This document shows, in pieces, positions 27,806 to 37,600 of a stretch of 64,000 nucleotides of DNA (position 1 is the first letter of the stretch; every line of letters begins with the position of its first letter). Under the pieces are notes generated by a model, which ran no database searches, was not told the origin of the DNA, and saw nothing but the letters and a program-made list of their open reading frames with translations. This stretch comes from Cytophagaceae bacterium (GTDB taxonomy: Bacteria > Bacteroidota > Bacteroidia > Cytophagales > Spirosomataceae), in the NCBI GenBank assembly GCA_016722655.1, contig JADKIR010000005.1, positions 1,178,001 to 1,242,000 of the forward strand, in the 5' to 3' direction. The translations under genes were made by a program, and so were the position numbers.

Positions 27806-29785
27806 ATGAAAAAAATAATTTTTACCATACTTTTGTTGACATATAATTTTGCATCGGCTCAAATCACGCGACGTGCTGAAATTATTTTAATCAAAAGCAG
27901 TGAAAATCAATTAGTTTCTGAAAATATTTCTATAAAAAAAATACGACATAATCCTTTCATATCACTTTCAATAGTACTCGAAGCCCCTAACATCAGACAT
28001 GAAATTGACAGTGTTCTAATCCGGAAAAATGACGATTCCTGGACCAAACTTGAGCCAGACCACAGGGTTGAAAATAACAATATTTTCATATCACAAATTG
28101 ACCTTAAAAACCAAAATAAGAAAGTTAGTATCCGGGTATTTACCCAAAATAAAACCCTGAACATTTTAAGGAAAGAATGGGTAGTATTTGCTCCACTTGA
28201 TACAAAATACTTATTAAAAAAAGTTAAAAAAAAAGCTCAGGCAACTACAGAAAACATTGAAAATGAAGACTGTAACTGTAAAAAACCTTCAATAATTTCA
28301 AGAGAGGAATGGTGCCCTGCCGGCAACTGTCCACCCAATCCGAGCCCATCAGCCACAGAAGTAAAGTTTTTGATTGTGCACCATACCGACACTCCCAATG
28401 ACGACACCGACTGGGCAGCCAGAGTACGACAAATCTGGAGTTATCATGTTAATTCCAATGGCTGGGCTGACATTGGATACAATTTTCTGATAGACCAAAC
28501 CGGCAAAATCTATGATGGCCGGGCTGATGATACGCAGGGAGCACATTTTTCGGGCTTTAACCGCGAAACTTCCGGCATGTCATTATTGGGGAATTTTGAA
28601 AATATTAAACCTCCTATAACCGTAATCGAAAGTCTGGAAAAACTAGTGGCCTGGAAAGCCTGTCAAAAAAACATCGATATCCTGGGGAAATCATTTCACA
28701 GCTCCTCGGGACAAACCCTCAATCACCTCTCTGGTCACCGGGATTCGGGTATTCCGACACTCTGCCCAGGCGAACAAATGTATAAATTGCTGCCAGAAAT
28801 CAGGCTCTCCATTTCGAACAAAATTCAAAGCTGTCAGGTGGCAAAACAAGCGGACTTGGTGATAGAAAACATTGCTACTGACCCGGAAAACCTTTCTGCA
28901 GGCCAGGCTTTTGATTTGATAGTGAAAATTAAAAACAACGGAAAACTAGATGCAGACTCCGTAAAATCCGGTTTAAGAATCAACAACAAATTGATTTATA
29001 CTAAAAAAGAACCCAAACTCGCTTACGGACAATCATTTATTTTCACCTATAAAAATATAAAAATTGATACTTCGGGAATAATGAATTTTTGCGTTGAGCT
29101 CATTCCTGACTCCTCTGAAACTAATTTTTCTGATAATAATCTTTGTAAAACTCTAAATATATTTGGTCAAAACGGACCTGAAGATTTGTATTTGAGCAAT
29201 AGTCAGATTGTCGCCGGGGATATCATTTCGCCCGAATCAAAGATTGAGATAAAAACGCAGGTCAATCATCAGGGAAAATCTGGTACAGGTAAAACTACGC
29301 TGGATATTTATCTCTCGAAAGACTGTAAATATGATGATTCTGATTTATTGATTGCATCGATGCAAAATGTTGAATATACTGAATCAAAATTTGCTGTCAA
29401 TCAAAGCTTTACTATACCCATGGATATGCAAATCGGTCAATATCAAATACTTGCGATTGTTGATAAAAACAAGAAAACACTCGAAACCAACGAAGCCAAT
29501 AATATGGTATGCATGAATCTGAAAATTGCCCTGCCATTGGGTATTGAACGTGAACTTGAAATTATGGCATTTCCTAATCCCGGAACCGGAACAATTAAGC
29601 TTTCAGGTTTGAAAAATCAGATTGTAGAAGTCTTTTTGTATAATCAGGAAGGAAAAATTTTAGATAAACCTATATTTAACGAAAAAAATGAAATTCATTT
29701 TCCCGAAAAATATAAAGGAGAGTATTATCTGAAAATCATTGATTCGAAACAAAATGTATTCAGCAAGAAAATTCTGATTGAATAA
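27806..29785 (+). CDS. Secreted N-acetylmuramoyl-L-alanine amidase with type IX sorting domain
   Basis: This 659-residue protein has a signal peptide (cleavage expected near SAQ). The region of about residues 160-350 is a PGRP/amidase_2 domain with zinc ligands HHT, GHRD and LCPG and the IGYNFLID segment. Two CARDB-like beta-sandwich repeats follow (about 350-580, with DLVIENIATDPENLSAGQ and a second EDLYLSNSQIVAGD). The C-terminus has the type IX sorting pattern (ENEAMAFPNPGTGTIKL-like: MAFPNPGTG ending in FSKKILIE). It probably cleaves peptidoglycan outside the cell. A TACTTTTG box at 27749-27756 may be its -7 element. Confidence 0.9.
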   Translation: MKKIIFTILLLTYNFASAQITRRAEIILIKSSENQLVSENISIKKIRHNPFISLSIVLEAPNIRHEIDSVLIRKNDDSWTKLEPDHRVENNNIFISQIDLKNQNKKVSIRVFTQNKTLNILRKEWVVFAPLDTKYLLKKVKKKAQATTENIENEDCNCKKPSIISREEWCPAGNCPPNPSPSATEVKFLIVHHTDTPNDDTDWAARVRQIWSYHVNSNGWADIGYNFLIDQTGKIYDGRADDTQGAHFSGFNRETSGMSLLGNFENIKPPITVIESLEKLVAWKACQKNIDILGKSFHSSSGQTLNHLSGHRDSGIPTLCPGEQMYKLLPEIRLSISNKIQSCQVAKQADLVIENIATDPENLSAGQAFDLIVKIKNNGKLDADSVKSGLRINNKLIYTKKEPKLAYGQSFIFTYKNIKIDTSGIMNFCVELIPDSSETNFSDNNLCKTLNIFGQNGPEDLYLSNSQIVAGDIISPESKIEIKTQVNHQGKSGTGKTTLDIYLSKDCKYDDSDLLIASMQNVEYTESKFAVNQSFTIPMDMQIGQYQILAIVDKNKKTLETNEANNMVCMNLKIALPLGIERELEIMAFPNPGTGTIKLSGLKNQIVEVFLYNQEGKILDKPIFNEKNEIHFPEKYKGEYYLKIIDSKQNVFSKKILIE

Positions 29786-29789
29786 AAAT

Positions 29790-30776
29790 TCAGGAAATAT
29801 TAGTCTTTTTTTCTGTAAAAAAACTAATAATAAAAGCCGCCAAACCGAATAAAAGCACAAAAAGAACCCCTTGTAATGTATGCAGAAATGTGGCAAGGCT
29901 CACTCCATCTTGCTGACTCAAGCCATATAACACCACGATTTTACCCACAAAGAAATGATAACTACCCAATCCTCCCTGTGTAGGGATAGCCATGCCAATG
30001 GAGCCCATCACCAATATGGTGAGAACTGCCAAAAATGAAAGCTCCTGCCCTATCGAAATCGCCTGACAAAGCAAATAAGTGCCAAAATAATACATTGACC
30101 AGATAAATAGGGTATGTAGAAAAAACAATCCAGATTTTTTAATTTTAAGCACACTCACAAAACCACTCCAGAGACCCTTTCCTACTTCAAAAATTTTCTT
30201 TACCAGATTAATATTCAGTATTTTATCTTTATATTTCAGGAAAACAAAATATGCTATTCCCACAAACACAAGAAACCCAATACCCAAATAAACTAGATTT
30301 TGAATACTATTGAGTTTACCTCCAAACATCTCGATTACTAGAGATTTTAATCTGGAAAATTCCAATAGAATATTTACCAAAACCAAAACTCCCAAAACCA
30401 AAACATCAATCACTCTCTCGGCAATAACCGCCCCAAAAGACTTGTCAAAGGGTACATTCTCACTTTTTTGCAGACTCGCTGAGCGTGCCAATTCACCTGC
30501 ACGGGGAAAAATCAGGTTGGTTAGGTAACCTATCATAACGGCCACAGAAGTATTTAGCAAGCTTGGTTTGTAGCCCATCGGTTCAAGCATAAGATTCCAG
30601 CGATAGGCTCTGCTTACATGAGCCAGCAAAGCGACCATCAAAGCCAAAAACACCAGAAAATAATTTGCCGATTTGAAATCCGAAATAGTGGCTACCAGAT
30701 CCACATCTTTAAAAACCCAGCGAAGTAAGGCCAGGCCTATCACAAGCGGGAATAAGTACTTTAGTGCTTTCTTCAA
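29790..30776 (-). CDS. Lysylphosphatidylglycerol synthase TM-like flippase family protein
   Basis: This 328-residue membrane protein has about eight TM helices. The pattern includes SRAYRWNLMLEPMGYKPS, IGYLTNLIFPRAGELARSASL and AIPTQGGLGSYHFFVGKIVVLYG. This belongs to the UPF0104/LPG_synthase_TM family seen in MprF N-terminal halves and AglD-like proteins, which flip or transfer lipid-linked groups. No lysyltransferase domain is attached. It begins 11 bases after panD, so both are likely cotranscribed, but no functional link is known. Confidence 0.85.
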   Translation of the reverse strand: MKKALKYLFPLVIGLALLRWVFKDVDLVATISDFKSANYFLVFLALMVALLAHVSRAYRWNLMLEPMGYKPSLLNTSVAVMIGYLTNLIFPRAGELARSASLQKSENVPFDKSFGAVIAERVIDVLVLGVLVLVNILLEFSRLKSLVIEMFGGKLNSIQNLVYLGIGFLVFVGIAYFVFLKYKDKILNINLVKKIFEVGKGLWSGFVSVLKIKKSGLFFLHTLFIWSMYYFGTYLLCQAISIGQELSFLAVLTILVMGSIGMAIPTQGGLGSYHFFVGKIVVLYGLSQQDGVSLATFLHTLQGVLFVLLFGLAAFIISFFTEKKTNIS

Positions 30777-30787
30777 AATTGATTTTT

Positions 30788-31138
30788 TTATTGTACCACT
30801 CTATTGTTTTCGTCAGGAAAGACCACCGTTGGTTTGTGTTGCTGGGCTTCTTCGGGGGTCATCCATGCATAAGATATGATAATTATAATATCACCCGGTT
30901 GTGCTTTTCGGGCAGCTGCACCATTAAGGCAGATAATACCGGAATTACGCTTGCCTTTAATGGCATAAGTTTCAAGTCTTTCGCCATTGTTATTGTTGAC
31001 AATCTGCACTTTTTCGTTTTCCATAATACCGGCAGCTTCAAGCAGGGCCTCATCAATAGTTATGCTTCCGACATAATTGAGCTCGGCCTGAGTAACTTTT
31101 ACCCGGTGAATCTTTGACTTAAAAACATTTACCAACAT
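30788..31138 (-). CDS. panD: Aspartate 1-decarboxylase
   Basis: It makes beta-alanine for pantothenate and CoA synthesis. The 116-residue proenzyme carries the self-cleavage site Gly24-Ser25 in YVGSITID, which yields the pyruvoyl group. Other family marks are NGERLETYAIKG, NGAAARKAQPGDIIIIISYA. It has its own promoter in the divergent gap with the aminotransferase gene. Confidence 0.95.
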   Translation of the reverse strand: MLVNVFKSKIHRVKVTQAELNYVGSITIDEALLEAAGIMENEKVQIVNNNNGERLETYAIKGKRNSGIICLNGAAARKAQPGDIIIIISYAWMTPEEAQQHKPTVVFPDENNRVVQ

Positions 31139-31159
31139 ATAATGCAGCTATTTTTTTTA

Positions 31160-31191
31160 CAAAATTACGAACATAATCCTTAGAATCGCAA
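31160..31191 (-). promoter_or_regulatory. panD promoter
   Basis: On the minus strand a TTG (31191-31189), a 21-base spacer and TAATTTTG (31167-31160) fit the Bacteroidota promoter pattern. The predicted start lies about 15 bases before the panD ATG. Confidence 0.6.
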
Positions 31192-31257
31192 TTTGACACG
31201 ATTCAAAAAACTTCATTCAATAATAATTTGTAAATTTGTAACACATTTTAACACATC

Positions 31258-32340
31258 ATGAGCAGAAAGCTAATCTATTTTACTGCCGGACCGGCTGAAC
31301 TTTATCCTAAGTTTGAGGAATATCTTCAGGAATTCGTCGATGAACAACTGGGTTCGATTTCGCACCGAAGCGGTCAATTCAAAAAAATATACCAACATAC
31401 CGATGAACAACTGAGGGCTTTACTCAATATTCCAGAGGAAAACGCCATCATGTTTACCGGTTCAGCATCAGAAATATGGGAAAAAAGTATCCAGAGTTTG
31501 GTAGAATTTGAATCTTTCCATCTGGTAAATGGCTCATTTTCTGAAAAATATTTCCAGTATTCACAGGCTTTGGGTCGTCAGGCAGACGCTTTGAATAAAC
31601 CTATGGGTGAGGGATTTTCTTATTCTGAAATTGTAGTTCCCGAATACGCCGAGTTGATTTGTGTAACTCAAAACGAAACTTCAACGGGTGTTCAGACCCG
31701 CGAAGCTGATATTCATAAACTCAAACGCAGCCACAGAAACAAGCTTATTGCAGTGGATATGGTATCTTCTGCTCCTATACCTGAGCTGGATTTTTCATTG
31801 ATTGATACAGCTTTTTTTTCGGTGCAAAAAAGTTTTGGATTGCCCGCAGGTTTGGGGGTATGGATTGCCAATGAAAAATGTCTGAAAAAAGCTAAGCAAC
31901 TGAAATCAAAAGGGAATTGCCTGGGAGCTCACCATGACCTGCCTACCCTGTGGAAAAATGCCAAAAACTATCAAAATCCTGCCACTCCTAATGTTATGGG
32001 CATATTTTTATTAGGAAAAGTAGCAGAAGACATGAATAAAACCGGCCTGGAGGCTATCAGAAAACAGACAGACGAAAAAGCCAAAATGCTTTATAAGTTT
32101 TTTGAGAAAAAAGAAGGCTATGATATTTTTGTTAAAAATCCGGATCACCGTTCCAAAACTGTTGCTGTAATCAATACTGAAAGACCATCATCTGATATCA
32201 TTAATTATTTGAAAACCAAAAATATGATAGTAGGTGCCGGATATGGACCGGGGAAAGACAGCCAAATCAGAGTTTCCAATTTCATTTCCAATACCCCCGA
32301 GCAAATTGAGGCACTTTTAAATGAAATTGATAAATTTTAA
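31258..32340 (+). CDS. Class V aminotransferase (SerC-like)
   Basis: This 360-residue PLP-dependent enzyme begins FTAGPAELYPKFEEYL and has the cofactor lysine in FFSVQKSFGLPAGLGVW. SHRSGQFKKIY and a C-terminal RVSNFISNTPEQIEALL also occur. It resembles phosphoserine aminotransferase, but the shortened central portion and the segments around QNETSTGVQTR are also seen in alanine-glyoxylate-type members, so the substrate is unsettled. It starts divergently from panD. A TAAATTTG box at 31231-31238 could be its -7 element. Confidence 0.8.
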   Translation: MSRKLIYFTAGPAELYPKFEEYLQEFVDEQLGSISHRSGQFKKIYQHTDEQLRALLNIPEENAIMFTGSASEIWEKSIQSLVEFESFHLVNGSFSEKYFQYSQALGRQADALNKPMGEGFSYSEIVVPEYAELICVTQNETSTGVQTREADIHKLKRSHRNKLIAVDMVSSAPIPELDFSLIDTAFFSVQKSFGLPAGLGVWIANEKCLKKAKQLKSKGNCLGAHHDLPTLWKNAKNYQNPATPNVMGIFLLGKVAEDMNKTGLEAIRKQTDEKAKMLYKFFEKKEGYDIFVKNPDHRSKTVAVINTERPSSDIINYLKTKNMIVGAGYGPGKDSQIRVSNFISNTPEQIEALLNEIDKF

Positions 32341-32439
32341 ATCTGGATATAAAAAAATTTTAATTTAGACTCAAAATTTTTCTCCAACTAAAGTAAATAG
32401 TTCTAAATAAGAAATATTTTGAGTTTTTAGAAGTACTCT

Positions 32440-32470
32440 TTTGTAAATAAGAATATTATTCTTAATTTTG
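32440..32470 (+). promoter_or_regulatory. rpmE2 promoter
   Basis: TTTG (32440-32443), a 19-base spacer and TAATTTTG (32463-32470) closely match the Bacteroidota consensus. The predicted start is about 34 bases before the rpmE2 ATG. Confidence 0.75.
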
Positions 32471-32510
32471 CAGCCCAATCGAGGAATAAAGGTTTTAATA
32501 AAATAAAGAA

Positions 32511-32756
32511 ATGAAAAAAGACATTCATCCAAATTATAGAGAAGTAGTTTTCTGGGATTTGACTTCAGACGAAAAATTCCTTTCTCGCTCATGCGTTGAG
32601 ACTAAAGAAAACATCGTGTGGGAAGATGGAAAAGAATATCCGGTATGTAAAGTCGAGGTAAGTTCAAAATCTCACCCATTCTATACAGGTAAAAACGTAT
32701 TGTTGGATACAACAGGTCGTGTTGATAAATTCAACAGACGTTACGGAAAAAAATAA
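32511..32756 (+). CDS. rpmE2: 50S ribosomal protein L31 type B
   Basis: This 81-residue protein of the L31 type B family begins MKKDIHPNYREVVFWD and ends with KFNRRYGKK. It lacks the CxxC zinc-binding pairs of the type A form, so it is the zinc-independent variant. It has its own strong promoter and terminator. Confidence 0.95.
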   Translation: MKKDIHPNYREVVFWDLTSDEKFLSRSCVETKENIVWEDGKEYPVCKVEVSSKSHPFYTGKNVLLDTTGRVDKFNRRYGKK

Positions 32757-32778
32757 TACTCTCAGGTATCTTATAATT

Positions 32779-32810
32779 AAGCCTTTTCATACATGGAGAG
32801 GCTTTTTTAT
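32779..32810 (+). terminator. Intrinsic terminator of rpmE2
   Basis: A 9-bp stem (32779-32787 with 32796-32804, two G-U pairs) is followed by T-rich sequence. The right arm contains an ATG that is in frame with the lysozyme gene, which argues against that ATG as a start. Confidence 0.8.
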
Positions 32811-32819
32811 TTTTCAAAA

Positions 32820-33635
32820 ATGAACTCAACCCGGAAAACACAGCGATCCTCCCGTCCAAAGACCAGGAAGAAAAAAAGCTTCTTTGGGAAACGGAAATTT
32901 AATTGGAAACCATTTTTGATTTTTATCATCCCAATTATAGCCTTTTTTGGGTACTTCTACTATCAGGAAATCAAAGCCGGATACATCAAATACAAAGCAT
33001 TTGGAATATATATCCCATCGGAATACGGCATTCATGGCATCGATGTATCTCGCTACCAACAGATTATCAACTGGAAGTCGGTGAAAAATATGGAAATCGA
33101 AAATGTTAAAATTGAGTTTGCATTCATCAAAGCAACCCAGGGTGTTAAAACCATTGATTATCATTATTTCCAGAATAAACTGAGAGCCAAAAATGCCGGA
33201 ATAGCCGTTGGTGCCTATCATTTTTTTGTTGCCACCAAAAGTGCAAAAGCTCAGGCCGATCTTTTTATCAGAATAGCCAAGCTCAAAAACGGAGACCTGC
33301 CACCTGTAGTTGATATCGAAACTGAATATGGTCAGTCTGACCAAAAAATTAGAGAAGGTTTAAAAACCTGGCTCAGATTGATAGAAAACCATTATAGTGT
33401 AAAACCGATTATCTACACCAATGCAGATTTTTATAAAAAGAAACTTCAGGGATATTTTGACAATTATCCGATCTGGGTGGCACATTATACCAAAATGGGA
33501 AAACCCAATCTGGACAGGGATTGGCATTTTTGGCAAATAAGCGAAGAAGCCACTGTAAATGGAATCAAAGGAAAGGTAGATTTTAATGTATTTAATGGCA
33601 CCAAAGAAGAATTTGAAGACCTTTTGATCAGGTAA
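32820..33635 (+). CDS. Membrane-anchored GH25 lysozyme-like muramidase
   Basis: This protein of about 271 residues has a basic N-terminus, one TM helix (PFLIFIIPIIAFFGYFYYQ) and a GH25 domain. Domain marks are GIDVSRYQQIINW, FAFIKATQG, GAYHFF, the acidic pair in PPVVDIETEYG, PIIYTNADF, PIWVAHY and WHFWQISE. It would cut peptidoglycan glycan strands from the periplasmic side. An in-frame ATG at 32793 lies inside the rpmE2 terminator hairpin, so I take the ATG at 32820. The end overlaps the EamA gene's end by 8 bases on the opposite strand. Confidence 0.88.
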   Translation: MNSTRKTQRSSRPKTRKKKSFFGKRKFNWKPFLIFIIPIIAFFGYFYYQEIKAGYIKYKAFGIYIPSEYGIHGIDVSRYQQIINWKSVKNMEIENVKIEFAFIKATQGVKTIDYHYFQNKLRAKNAGIAVGAYHFFVATKSAKAQADLFIRIAKLKNGDLPPVVDIETEYGQSDQKIREGLKTWLRLIENHYSVKPIIYTNADFYKKKLQGYFDNYPIWVAHYTKMGKPNLDRDWHFWQISEEATVNGIKGKVDFNVFNGTKEEFEDLLIR

Positions 33636-34485
33636 ATCTCCTTTTCAAAATTGGATGTAACATAACCGTCAGCAAGACCAAAATACCTCCCAAATAAAAT
33701 TCAAAAGACATCTTTTCACTTTCTCCAAAAATAAAATAAGCCAGAATAACCCCATAAACCGGCTCCAGATTTAGAGATAAGTTGGCTGTAAAAACCGAAA
33801 TCCTCCGCATCAAACTTATCATTTGGGAATGTGGGATAACCGTACAAACCCAGCTCAATATCAACAGCCAAAACAAATCATTCTGGCTTAATTTTAGGGA
33901 ATTAAAATCTCCGGCAAACAAAAATATAACCGCCATAAAAAACATAGCCGCTGAAAGCTCCACCAAACTTATGACCTGACTGTCAAACCTATGCGTGAGC
34001 CGGGAATTGACAATCGAAAAAACTGCCGCCAGAAACGCCCCCAACAATCCCACCAATATGCCGCTCAGATATCTGATTTCGAAACTAAACATAATAGACA
34101 CCCCTATCACCACGATGATTCCCAAAACAATCTCATACAATACTATTTTCTTTCTGAATAAAACCGGCTCCAAAATACCCGTAAAAAACGAAGTGGTAGA
34201 AAACGTGACCAGACTTACCGAAACCGTAGAGAGTTTTCCTGAGCCAAAAAAACACAACCAATGCAGCCCCAGCACCAATCCGGTGCCAAACAATACTGCA
34301 AAATCACGAAAGGATAACTGAATTTTTACTTTTCTGAAATACAAAATAACATACAAACCTAATGCAGCAAACAGTGTGCGGTACAGCACCAAAGTCAATG
34401 AATCAACAGAAATGAGCTTTCCCAGAATTCCGGTAAAACCAAATAGCAATACAAAAACATGTAGTTTGACGTAATCTTTAAGCAT
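33628..34485 (-). CDS. EamA/DMT-family transporter
   Basis: This 285-residue protein has ten predicted TM helices in two EamA repeats. The second-half loop NLEPVYGVILAYFIFGE is the typical signature. Members export or import small metabolites such as amino acids. The substrate cannot be inferred. It stands alone on the minus strand. Confidence 0.87.
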   Translation of the reverse strand: MLKDYVKLHVFVLLFGFTGILGKLISVDSLTLVLYRTLFAALGLYVILYFRKVKIQLSFRDFAVLFGTGLVLGLHWLCFFGSGKLSTVSVSLVTFSTTSFFTGILEPVLFRKKIVLYEIVLGIIVVIGVSIMFSFEIRYLSGILVGLLGAFLAAVFSIVNSRLTHRFDSQVISLVELSAAMFFMAVIFLFAGDFNSLKLSQNDLFWLLILSWVCTVIPHSQMISLMRRISVFTANLSLNLEPVYGVILAYFIFGESEKMSFEFYLGGILVLLTVMLHPILKRRFT

Positions 34486-34595
34486 ACTAAAAAAATGACC
34501 TGCAAAATTCGGAAATTTTTACTTAATATCTAATACTTAAAAAAACCAGTTTAATTTTGAGTAACATCAAATGAGATATACATCAATTCACTAAA

Positions 34596-34620
34596 AAAGC
34601 CGGAGAATTTCTCCGGCTTT
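34596..34620 (-). terminator. Intrinsic terminator of the esterase-like gene
   Basis: The perfect 10-bp stem AAAGCCGGAG/CTCCGGCTTT with a 5-base loop is followed on the minus strand by T residues. It lies 20 bases after the stop at 34640. Confidence 0.9.
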
Positions 34621-34639
34621 GTCTGATGAAAAAAAACTC

Positions 34640-37600
34640 CTACTTGACTATGCTTACATGACCAGTCAATTTTTGACCTGGGGAGACCACAGAAATAATA
34701 TATTGACCGGGAACAATGTTCTTACCTGTATCAAATTTTAATGCATTTCTGCCTTTAACACCAGAAACCGACTCAGTTTTAAAGGCGAATCCCGCAGAAT
34801 TTAGCATTTGAATGCTCACCGGACCATCGTTTTCAAGACCAAATTCAATTGTTAACTCACCTTCCGACGGATTAGGGCTAATTTTCAAAGCAGTTTCAAA
34901 CTGTATCGAATCTCCTTCTGCTGATTTCCTGGCATTTGCATCGCAAGTTACTCTTGCTCTTGCCCAGTTGGCATGGTCACAATATATATTGTCACCGCCA
35001 TCTTCCACCACAAGTTTCAAATATCTGACACCCGCAATGTTTACACTCATATCGTAGGTTTGAGGAAGGCCATAAGCTGGATTACCCACAACCGGAGACT
35101 GTGCCAAAATAGCTCCTGTGGCATTGTTTACCACCTTGAAAACCAAACGGTTTTCGCCACATACCGACTCATTGTCTTTTCCTACGGTAGATTTAAAATA
35201 CTGGAAAGTATGGGATGCCCCCAAGTCATAAATGATCTCTGAAAAGGCATGTGTACCTATACCAGTACCTGGATAACTTGCTGTATAATTGGTTGAACCC
35301 ATGGTCATATCCCCATTATCTATTGATTTCCCAATTCTTGGGAGACCGGTCGTAGAACCTGCTGAACTTGCATAGGTCCATGAATTTATAAGATTTGAAT
35401 TACTACAACTGGGAGGTGCCGAAATAGAGTAAAAATATCGTGTTCCGTTTGAGGCATTACATGGTGGAGTAGGGCATTCATATCCCATTGCAAAACCATC
35501 AGGGGTTGGAAACTCGGTGGCATTAGGGCCGACTAACCCACCATAAGCACTGTGTACGAAAGCAAAACAATTTTTCAATTCTGGATTAGTGATACTGTAT
35601 GGTGGGTTAACATCACTCCTGTTAAGCATTTCAGAACCACGAACTAAAAAGCTCTCGGGATTAGTTCCAATTCTTTGTGTTAGCCAATATGCATTATGGA
35701 AAGATCTTGCTACCAGAGGATGACCAGTCACTGTCCAGGTTGAAAGTTGTACATTGTTTTGAACAGAAGTACATGGCCCTGTGGGAACTGTTATAGTAAC
35801 ACCCACCGAATTAGAAGGATTACAACTACCACTTGTACAAGTTACAGAATAAGATGTAGTAACTGTTAAATTCACTGTTATTGGGCTACCTGTTTGGCCT
35901 GTGTTCCAGGTTGGAGTTCCACTGGCACAAGTTGCCGAAAGCTGAGCTGAACCACCTGATGAGCCTAAGTTTGGAGGGTTTGCTACTACATTTGTTGGCA
36001 TAGGATTAGAACAACTTTCTCCATTCAAATACATGTCTATCCAGTCGGCATGATCAAAATAATTACCATCGGTGCTTGTTCCCACATTTAATTCAATCGT
36101 GGTTTTACCAGCCTCATCAATATTAAAACTTTGAGCATTGGTGGTATTACCATGTACAGTAGATGTCCAGAGCGTAACACCATCACCTTTTATTGTAAAC
36201 TCCACATTGCCGCTGTTGTAAGTATTATCACTCTCATCGTCACGACCCACTTTGCCCGATAGGGTGTTGTACTGCCCATTGAGGTTAAAAAACATACTGC
36301 TAGGAGCATGGGTGCCAATACCCTGGGTGTATTGCACCCCACTGACCATCATGGTGTTACCATCTGTTGAATTATTGAGTTGATAACCAGATGAATTGGC
36401 ATTGGGGGTGATGGAGGTGAGAGGGGTGGATGTTCCTGAAACAGCTGGTTGAGTGACTACAATACTTTCTGTATAAGTCCCACCTAATTCTTTGATTGTT
36501 ATTTCTTCAGACTTTGTAGAACCTGTAGTATTAGCATTTGCTGAAAAAACTAATTCGCCCGTAGGTTCAACATAAGTCAATGTAGAATTTATAGGAGCAT
36601 TCACTATCTCCCAATCACACAAAACAGCAACTACTTCCGTTTTTGCCTCTCCGCCAGTTGAGGGAATAATTAAATTATTGTTACCAATTCGTATATTTTT
36701 TGATTGAGCCGAACTACCAGGTACTAAATAAGGTTGAACAGGGTGTAATCTGCCGTCTTTAAATACATAACCAACTAAATAATCACCTGGAATCGCATTA
36801 TTAAATGTAGCTGAGTTACAATTATTTGTTATCCCCGTTGTACTTAAACAACTGGCCATTCCAACATCTAGCATTGGTGCTTGAGAATTTTTTACCCATA
36901 TATATTTTACAGCGGGGTAATCAACCAGATTATTTGGATTACTATTTGATTGACTAGCAATGGTTAAAGTGTAATTATTATCCGATTTAGTTACACTCAT
37001 CAAAGGAATTAGTGGCGACGCTGCAATGCTAGAATTTGAAACAGATACATTAGATGAATATAATTTATCATACCAACGATTTGCAAAGGTATTTAAAGAA
37101 TTTATGCCACTTAAATGTATTAAAAACCTTGACGTTCGGTTGTTAATTCCAATTAAGTCATCAGTTGCAGGCCCCCTCCTTATATTTAAGTGAGGAGTAT
37201 TTGGAGGCACAAAATAAACAGAATTTGTTGCAATATTTGGTGGCGAGATTGGTCTATTTCGAGTTATTGTTTGACCTACAGATACTAAATTGCTAGGAGA
37301 TGTCCAATTTGATTGACTACCACTTGTCAATCCAATATATGCTGTAGGTATTGGATTAATAATACTTGAAACAGACCCTAATGAATTACTTGGAGTACTT
37401 GAGTATGGTAAGTAGGACACATCAGAAATAAACCAATTAAGTTTTGAGCTCTCTTTCATACTATTATCAACTGCCTGCCGAGTCCATTCAATAATTTGAG
37501 ATAACCCTGTATTGTATTCATTTTTATAGTTAGATGATTTCGATCCGCTGAGGTAAGATAAATGATCATATTCTCCTTGATGCCATAAAACGGCTTTTGC

